Assembly (NCBI RefSeq): GCF_002865645.1
Contig: NW_020194512.1
Span: forward strand, 3,451,183-3,515,182
Origin: Hyaloscypha bicolor E
Taxonomy: Eukaryota > Ascomycota > Leotiomycetes > Helotiales > Hyaloscyphaceae
DNA: 64,000 nt
Reading direction: 5' to 3'
Shown: one piece after another, positions 56,916 to 64,000 of the stretch
Position numbering within the stretch: position 1 is the first letter of the stretch
Layout of the letters: every line of letters starts with the position of its first letter
Program-made: the position numbers and the translations under genes
Notes under the pieces: generated by a model
What the model was told of the DNA's origin: nothing
The model's input: only the letters and a program-made list of their open reading frames with translations
The model's database searches: none

Positions 56916-58550
56916 CTAGGTTGGTTGAGATAAAACCCCATTGCCGGCATTCAAGGAAATGGACTGAGTCCGCGGTTTGTTTGGCCTCGACCTTGACATC
57001 GTCTTTCCCACTGTGGGACTCGATGACTTCCTCCTCTCTATCTCCGCCTTCGCCGCTATTGATTGCGACTTCATTAGCACGACTCCGTTAGTGATTGGAT
57101 CTGGAGGGCCACCCTCTATAGAATAGATGCGAGGGAAAACCACAAGCAGCTCCTCATCTCCGTCGGAAGGCGTCGTCGAGTCTTGTTCTCCAGCACCGGC
57201 ACCACTCTTCTCGAATCTGAGTGGCTGCCATTCCCGGCTGTCAGACGGGATTAGGTCAAAATAGGGCTCGAACTTTTTTCTGGAGCGCTGCGCGATCTTC
57301 CAAGCGTCGCAAGCTTGCTGTACCACCTGCTCTAGGCTAGACTTGAAGCTTTCGCGTTTGATGTCAGAGAGCATATCCTGAACATACCAAACAACTTCCC
57401 TGACAACTTGCTCGACCCTCTTCAAAGCCTTTTTTTCGTGTTCTTCAGGGTCTATAGAGAGTAGGAGAGCGCGGAAAAATGATTCCTTCTTGCTATTTTC
57501 TACTGCCATATGAATTAGAAGTAGCCGGACCTCGTCATCCTCATCGTCCAGGATATAGATCGGTTGGAATATGAGATCGTTAATCCACCTTGCGAGGATT
57601 ACCAGCAATGCTACAATACGCATTCGCTTTGCTGCTAGCGTATTGGACCGCGGAAGAGGAAGACGATCAAGAACTTGAGACTCTCTAAACTTCTTCCAAC
57701 GGTCCAGACTCTGCGTTGTTCAGTCCTTAGCGAGAACCTCCATAACATGGCGAGACGAACTTACTACAAGGCTACTTTCTGGGACATCCTCTTTCAAGTG
57801 TGATGTCACCAATTGGCGAGCAGATTCCCACATTGCGTCCAGTCGAATAATCCTTATAATACGGTCAATTTGGTCCAATTGTCGAATAGGAGAAGGAATA
57901 GCCTACCATACTTCCGCGTCATTTTCATGTAACTCCTTTGCAAAGCCATTGAGTTCGCTAAGTCTTGCCCGTGTTGCTTGTAAGCTTTGCCGTAGAGTGG
58001 CATTATCCTCTCGGAGAGCTTGGAGTTGGTTGTTGGTCTTTGAAGCTTGAGTGTCCGAGTCTCTGAGACGATCCTTCTGATTATCGATCTCGATATCCTT
58101 TGCTTTTATATTTTTTTGTAGCTCTGATATTTCCGCATTGGCATTTGTCACCTTCACCTTCTCCTCCTCCAAAGACTTCTTGACCAGATCAAGTTGTCCC
58201 CGAGGTCCGCTCTGTGCTTGACTAAGCCTTGCCACAACCTTGTCTCTCTCCTTGATAGTTGCTGTCAAAGTGGAGATATTGCCGGACAACTTGGTTTTCT
58301 CCTCTTCTTGCTTGTTGCGCTGTGTCCGGTACAGTTCCAGCTCTTGTTGTAGGCGGCCCTCATGTTTGGATTTGAGGTCAGTAACCTCTCTTTTGACACG
58401 ATCCAGTTCGTCGTCTTTGGATTTAATCAGTCTTTCCAATCGGGGAATTTCATCAAATGTGCCTTCAATTGTCTTGTAGTTGTCATCTGAAGCGAGGTTC
58501 CGCACAGCAGTGATAAAGGCTTCCACGACTTGGGAGGAATTGGCTGCCAT
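56916..58550 (-). CDS. Hypothetical coiled-coil protein beside the NACHT gene
   Basis: Three exons on the minus strand: 58550-57907, 57852-57765 and 57710-56916. Both introns are 54 bp (GTAGGC...TAAG and GTAAGT...GCAG), and the phases add to 508 residues. Residues 1-30 are helical (SSQVVEAFITAVRNLASDDN). Residues about 35-205 form a long heptad-rich coiled coil (ERLIKSKDDELDRVKREV onward). The second half is helical: WIIRLDAMWESARQLVTSHL, a hydrophobic LLVILARWINDLIFQPIYIL, then a Lys/Glu-rich helix with VVREVVWYVQDMLSDIKRES. The tail is basic and Ser-rich. No named domain is recognised; the coiled coil superficially resembles myosin-tail or SMC-type pieces, which carries no functional meaning alone. 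It is transcribed towards the NACHT gene in the same direction, so partnership is possible but unproven. Confidence 0.72.
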
Positions 58551-60649
58551 TTTGAGATTTATATGATCCTTATTAACGGGTTTGTATCAAGTTGAGATGA
58601 TCAAGGTCTTGTGATACTGCCATATAACACGAAATTCAATGAGGAGTCCCTTTGTTTAACAGAGAAGAGACAGACAGGCATGTGCGCATTTTGCCTGATA
58701 GTCGACCAAAAGAGAGACTCCAGCGAGCGAACTATTTGAGTCAGCCTCACAATTATTGGGAATAAGCCTCAGGCCAGTTGTTGTCCGAGCTTGTCTGCTC
58801 TGCCCACCATCACTGAAACGGTCGTCCGGTTAGTGTGGCAGGAGCAGCAGCCACATCAACTCGTGGGGATGGGGGATTGGCGCGAAAGTGCCCCATCGAT
58901 CGTGATGTGCACTACACTAGCACGTGCCTGTGATGCAACTCTAGCAATCCTAAGTTCGTTGGGAAATAGGTGCGCCAACAGGTCCACGTGGCAGGCTGTC
59001 TTGAGGTTCGCTACGCAACGACTGGCAACTTATGCATATGGAAGCAGTCGTTTCGGTACAACTGCATATCGTCAGCCTCATTTTCTCAGCAGGGTGGGGG
59101 CTCCCCGGGCATCCGATCAACTTTGGCAATTTGGCGCTGCCGGCTAAAGAGGCCTGTGTTGTAGTGAATGCTCACTGGATGGTGAATGTTCGTGTTCCCA
59201 TTCATAATCATGGCGGTGCGTGCTCTGGAGCAATAAAAGTTGTCGTTTATGTATTTATCTCGAAACGATTACATATGATTGCAAAATCATACTATAATGC
59301 AAGCGTGAGTTTATCCAGCCTCAGATTCCCGTCTCTGGGGTGGTTTACTGGCACCTTCACGCTGGTCGACGGTTATGCCCCACTGAAGATAGCGAACTGA
59401 GGCGATGGAATCCATCTTTCACTCCCGGCCTTCTCCTTCGGAGACTTCGTTAACGATCCATTCGGTTCGGATCCTGCACCGGCCGTTTCACATACCATGT
59501 CTGCAAAAACAGATCAAGGGGGCGACAAGGAAACTCCGACACAATCGGTTCTTGGGCGTGGGCGGGCGGTTTGCTAGTGGCAAATGGTGCTGCGAGTCTG
59601 AGCAAGTAGCGAGGTGCCTCACAACAAGAACAAAAAAAGTTGCTGTAATGCGAGCGAGAGGTACACATTACCCCTCTTCTGTCATCCCGCCTGGTAAAAG
59701 CTGCATTGCTGTTGCCCAGAGGAGCGGAGTTGTTGACCGGAGAACGAATCCCGGCACCGGTTGCTTGCTCAGCGCTGCTGTTTGGTGTGGACCTACTCGG
59801 TGACCAAAATGAGCTCTTGGGTGCCATGGATAGCATCAAGCAGCTCAGCTCTTTTGCGAGCTGAGAAACTAACTGAGCGTCTTCGACTAGTGATGAGAAT
59901 TGAAGCTTTATGTGTTGGGTGAGAGAACGGGCCGGGGAAGAGATAGGAGGGGGGGGACGACGGAAAGAAGGAGAGGTGGAAGTTCCTTATCGCTTAAGCG
60001 ATAAAGGCACGTGACACAAAATGCATAAGTGCAGGTTGGTGCCCGGTCGATTGATTTTGCCTGGAGGAGAGGTAGGGTCTAGAGGACTTCATTTCTAAGA
60101 AACTACGTTTGGCCAGGTTCCTTACATAATCGTCCAAGTCTAGCGCTTCGCTTGGGGCCACGCTCTGCGTAGGAGAAATACGGAGGGTAAGCGGCCGAAA
60201 TTGGCCCCTGTGCCAACACCAAAACCTCAACTTCCTGCCCTCTTTTCGAGACAATACAAGTCAATTAAAGGTGCAAAAGACGTATATAGGACTTGCGAGA
60301 TCTGGTATGACCGTAAGAAGTCGTAAAGAGAAAGAAGTTAATTTGCTGTCTAGTAAATACTAATTTTCTGGTGTCCGCTGAATTTGTCAAAATCGGCCAT
60401 TTTTTTCTCCTCCCGCTAGCCACGCTAACCCCTCACAGGGCGAGCTGAATAGGTCACCTGCTACAACGTAACCCTGGGAAAAAGTAAAACCACCCAAGCA
60501 CTGGCCATCTCAAGGGTCTTCAGCGAATAGCACTTCTCATAAGCACCTGATATTCCCTAACTCGGGGATATAAACGAGGTTTCAGAGTGGCGTTACCCAA
60601 GGGCCCACTGTAATCATTTAGGGGGGGGGATAGTAGTAAAATAGGAAAA
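58551..60649. other. Gene-poor spacer
   Basis: 2.1 kb. Overlapping frames on both strands (58791-59400 plus, 59405-59803 plus, 59450-59839 minus) have no recognised domain. The minus one begins MAPKSSFWSPSRSTPNSSAE and might be a first exon, but no continuation was found. There is a GC-rich poly-G stretch near 59950. Confidence 0.45.
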
Positions 60650-61100
60650 TATAAAATAATACCTCCCCGGGTATCAATTAGGGGTAATAATTTGGGGTGT
60701 CGATTAGGGGTGTCGATTAGGGGTGTCGATTAGGGGCGTCGATGGGGGGTCGACCTTAAGAGAGCCTGAAAATTTAGCGATTACGTACCTGGAACTTTTG
60801 CCTCATGCGCAATAATTGCCTCGCCTATCTCACGCTCCAAAACTAGAGAGAGCTCTGATATATACGAAGTAAACTTTCTTATACTTATATTAAGAAATCT
60901 AATTTGAGAGAAAGGCTTAAGGATATATAAGACGAATTAGGCATTATTAAAACTCTAAAATCTATTAATACTCCTATTCGATATTTGGGGGGTGAGGGGG
61001 GAGTATGGTGGGGGAGGGGGGGATGCCAAGCGCTAAGCGAGAAAAGATTCTGCCATCGACACCTCTAATCGACACCGAGGGGTGGGGGGTCGTCTTACTT
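60650..61100. mobile_element. MITE-like element with 13-bp repeated termini
   Basis: The left end (60690-60752) has three near-exact tandem copies of AGGGGTGTCGATT and one variant, then GGGGGGTCGACC. The right end (61046-61097) has the inverted form, CATCGACACCTCTAATCGAC and then GAGGGGTGGGGGGTCG. The interior is AT-rich and non-coding and shares TTATACTTATATTAA with the fragment at 31446-31665. Size is about 450 bp. It is non-autonomous, and no transposase is present in the window to mobilise it. Confidence 0.6.
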
Positions 61101-61268
61101 GTGCCCGTTAACCTTAGAACTAGATGGTAAGTTCCGAACGCCGAGGATATTAGATTACCCCGCAAGAAGGCGATGGCTCTCTAAAACTTTTCAATCACTT
61201 AAGACGACTAAAGGTGGAACTTGGTATCAACCTCTCTCATAGTCCAAAGTAATATCGTCTCTAATAAT

Positions 61269-62666
61269 ATGGCTGCTGAAGTTTTGCCGTACTCGTACGC
61301 AGAAGAATGGCTTCAGGTATGAACCTTATGATGCCGATTAATTCCATCCTCTCTAGCCCATCTAGATAACAATCCTTGAGAACTGCCCTTGACCAGAGAG
61401 GCTAACCTTCCTTCGTGGTCCAGTTCGAGCAGCTGACCGGCGGCCGCTTCAAGCTCACGGGAGATATCCCCTCCATCCGTGCCCAGTTCCTCGGGCTATT
61501 CGACAACATGAAAGCCATGCTCCCTCCGCCCAACAATGCAGTTTCAAAAATTGACCTCCAGCTACCAGATAGTGACTTGAAGGTCCGAATCTACTATCCC
61601 ACAGTGAAGAGTGAAGTTATGTTGCCGATTGGGTTATAGTAGGTACCCATCCTTCTACAAGTCAGGAAAATCGAAAGGGGCCGCAATGATTTGGTCGCTC
61701 ACCTCGAGTAGTTTGCATAGCGGCGGCTGGGTGGCTGGCGGAGTCGATTATGAAGACCGTGCGTCATGGTTCAGCCAATATCTTGTTTATTCGTCCCCAG
61801 CCATGCTCCTACGCCATAAGTTGGTATAGATAGAGTCTTGAATATTGCTGACGCAGGTCCAAGATATGTGCCGCTACCTGACACAACACACCCCTACCGT
61901 TCTCGTCTGCCCCGAATACCGGCTTGCTCCCGAGCACCCTTTTCCCGCCAGCCTCAATGACTGCATCCTAGCCTTCCAATGGGTTAGTTCTATCTCCTAT
62001 AATTTGTATTTCCCTGTAACCGATCTCATTGCTCCGTATCCAGATGACTCAAAACGCATCGACTTATTCCGCATCCCCCAAGCTGGCCTACGCAACCGGC
62101 GGCTCCGCAGGTGGGAACCTCGCCCTCGCAACTGCACTGAAGCTGTCTTCCATACCAGGCTCTTCGGTTCCAAAGGCAGTCTTGGCGTCCTGCACCAGTT
62201 CCTGTGAGCCGTCTGCTATCCCTGATAAATATCGGGAAGCGTGGCATCCGGAACTGTTTCTTGACTCCGCATTTTTAGATCGGACATGTATGCAGACTTG
62301 CTTTGGTAGGTCGTTTTCGATTTCTGGCCTCCAGGGGGAGCGTGGAGCGATTAGCATTGCATTTGGTTTGCTAACGTTGAAATAGAAGCCTATGGAGCCC
62401 CGCCTACTGACCCGCTTTTCTCCGTGCTCCTTCACCCAAACCTGGGGAAGCTGCCGCGGACATATCTGGTTGCATGCGGGAAAGATCCAACGCACGACGA
62501 ACTTTTGATGCTGAGGGATGAGATGGAGGCCCAGGGAGCTCACGTGGAATTGAAAGTTTATGAAGGGTATCCTCACTGCTTCTTTATTGTCCCCACACTG
62601 AAGGCTAGTGCGGAATACCTAGATATTCTTGTACAGAAGATACAGGAGTTAGTCCTAGAGTCCTGA
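61269..62666 (+). CDS. alpha/beta-hydrolase, GDXG family, six exons
   Basis: Exons 61269-61316, 61424-61638, 61712-61758, 61864-61982, 62044-62305 and 62386-62666; all junctions are GT-AG and phases agree, giving 323 residues. The oxyanion motif is HSGGW (about residues 90-94), replacing the usual HGGG first Gly by Ser. The elbow GGSAGG has its Ser near 164. The acid lies in GKDPTHDE and the His in GYPHCF. CPEYRLAPEHPFPASL is the family-typical stretch after the oxyanion loop. The short N terminus has no signal peptide. It probably hydrolyses a small ester or lactone, and related fungal enzymes occur in detoxification and secondary metabolism. The acceptor before 61864 was chosen because it alone gives the family EDHMCR junction in frame. 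It converges with the methyltransferase gene, 282 bp apart. Confidence 0.85.
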
Positions 62667-62948
62667 AGAAGATTAGAGATAAATTACGCAGAATCTACGA
62701 AATAGCGCACAACAACACTCGTTAGCTATTCGTACCGTTACTCTTAAGATAAATGGCAGACTCCTGTTCGCCGCTTTCCGGAAATCAATTTAGTCCATTC
62801 ACGATTCCATTTGAAATTATTCTTCCGTCGTTTTATCTTAAAGCGGCTTCTGGCCATACACGACGTAACTACAAGTAACACTGTTAGCCATCGCACAATT
62901 TCACCCTCTAGATGTAGCCGAAAATGCAGGCGGAGTGTGCCCCACTTA

Positions 62949-64000
62949 CTAGTCATACTGCGCTTTGAAGTGAGCGCAATTGCACATATCTTTTCTCACA
63001 TCCACCAGCCTCAACTCCACCTGATCCCGGCTCGCTTTCCCTCCCCACACCAAAGTCATGCCGAGTCCGGAAATATCTTCAAGCATTTGCAAGAGATTCT
63101 TGTACCCAACTTTTTTCTATGTTCGTCTCTTGCATTAGTAGACAGCTCGCTCACCCACCACAAACCGACATTCAAATACAACTTACCTCTAATTTATCGT
63201 CTTGAACCCAAGGGCCCAACGGTAGGGAGAACTTCTCAGCCCGAATATTCTCGAATCCTGATTGCCTAATCCACTTCTCTAGTTCAGGACCCGGCCGCAT
63301 ATTCCTCCCCCTGCTCTCTTGCAGCGCCACAGTATCCCTGTGAAAGGTCCACAATTCCGACCTCTCAAAATCTTCTGCCGGCAGTGCTGTTGAATAAATC
63401 ATGGTATCCCAGTCTTGAAACTCCACCCAACCGCCGGGCTTTAAATTGTTGTATGACTGCTGTATCAGACGCGGCCAGTCTTCAACAGAACCAGCGAGGA
63501 AGCGCCCAAAGACTAGATCGATGTTGGCATCGACCCAGTCTTTCTCGAAGTCGTCGACGATGTAGCGTACATTGACAGGACTGGGCGATGTTAGCTTTCG
63601 GTGAGATGGGGGTGGGGATGTACTCGAATTCGTTGTGAAAACTCTCACCCAGTTCCGGTGGGCTGAGATCTAGTCCAGTTACCTAGAAATGCGGATAAAC
63701 TAAGGCGCTGCCGAGACTTGTTGAAGGGCCCGCTTACCTCTGCTGATGGATATTTATCTGCTATACCACGAAAATAAAGTTAACAAGCCATAATTTACTC
63801 TCATCCAAATGAAAACTCCTTCTAGAATCAACGGCGATGGAACAGAAGGAAAAAGGGGTTCGGATATACTAAAACTGTGTGCATTGAAAGAGAGATAATT
63901 AGGGATTCCAATCTATCAAAGAAGCACTCTTACCCATCTCGATTGCCCACAGCCCAATCCCTGTCCCCAGATCCAATATCCGCTGCGGATGCTCCTGGAT
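62949..64000 (-). CDS. SAM-dependent methyltransferase, LaeA-like (5' end outside window)
   Basis: Partial at the right edge. On the minus strand, the exon entering from the edge (to about 63937) encodes QRILDLGTGIGLWAIEM, the SAM-binding motif I. A short exon reads ADKYPSAE (to about 63738), followed by VTGLDLSPPEL (about 63694-63651). The main exon (63580-63187) carries NVRYIVDDFEKDW, IDLVFGRFLAGSVEDWPRLI and NNLKPGGWVEFQDWD. The last exon (63116-62949) ends YKNLLQMLEDISGLGMTLVW... and a TAG. The family includes LaeA, the global regulator of secondary metabolism, and many paralogues of unknown substrate; this looks like a paralogue. Oddity: the GTGAGA...CCCAG intron between 63647 and 63581 joins a phase-1 donor to an acceptor that needs phase 2, a one-base conflict. 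Confidence 0.75.

Noticed and set aside
56753..57091. 112-codon plus-strand frame
   Set aside because: Overlaps the last exon of the minus-strand coiled-coil gene and has no domain.
58791..59839. Several overlapping frames on both strands
   Set aside because: Mutually exclusive, no domains, no consistent exon chain.

Overview
The window reads as nuclear DNA of a filamentous ascomycete (Pezizomycotina; Leotiomycetes is possible but not provable here). Evidence: short introns (about 41-110 bp, one of 286 bp), HET-domain and NACHT/NB-ARC proteins, a fungal-type tyrosinase relic, a Zn2Cys6 regulator relic, and a split between GC-balanced gene DNA and very AT/TpA-rich DNA with no open frames. The AT-rich DNA looks like transposons hit by repeat-induced point mutation (RIP): retroelement motifs can still be read in it, with the C:G to T:A changes that RIP makes (Cys/His to Tyr, Asp to Asn, Trp/Gln to stop).

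Layout. 1-15.5 kb: RIP-degraded transposon island. It holds an inverted pair of Ty1/copia elements, copia LTRs, a DNA transposon of about 3 kb with terminal inverted repeats, a 14-bp minisatellite and a solo-LTR-like element. 15.5-24.3 kb: gene DNA with an alpha/beta-hydrolase, a broken tyrosinase gene and a two-exon HET gene. 24.6-31.4 kb: second RIP island with a minus-strand Ty3/gypsy element (CCHC knuckle and RT core readable) and a much less mutated LTR at its right edge. 31.4-39 kb: a transposon end, an intact single-exon HET gene, a decayed gene whose 5' part is duplicated at 24.3 kb, an intact fatty-acid-hydroxylase/sterol-desaturase-type membrane enzyme and a decayed Zn2Cys6 regulator. 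39.6-43.1 kb: two conserved-looking genes, a coiled-coil protein and a PML1/SNIP1-type FHA splicing factor. 44.4-49.7 kb: a 1,586-residue NLR-type protein with an alpha/beta-hydrolase front end, an NB-ARC module and a long disordered tail. 53-58.6 kb: a NACHT NLR of 1,006 residues, then a three-exon coiled-coil gene on the same strand. 60.6-61.1 kb: a MITE-like element with repeated 13-bp termini. 61.3-64 kb: a six-exon GDXG-type hydrolase and the 3' part of a LaeA-like methyltransferase running off the right edge.

Taken together, two HET proteins and two NLR-type STAND proteins lie within about 35 kb, among RIP islands and three broken genes. This looks like a fungal non-self-recognition (allorecognition/immunity) neighbourhood in a fast-evolving compartment, with housekeeping genes (PML1-like, coiled-coil) embedded. 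Co-function of the NLR/HET genes is inference. Exon structures were built by hand from splice signals and reading-frame arithmetic, without transcript data.
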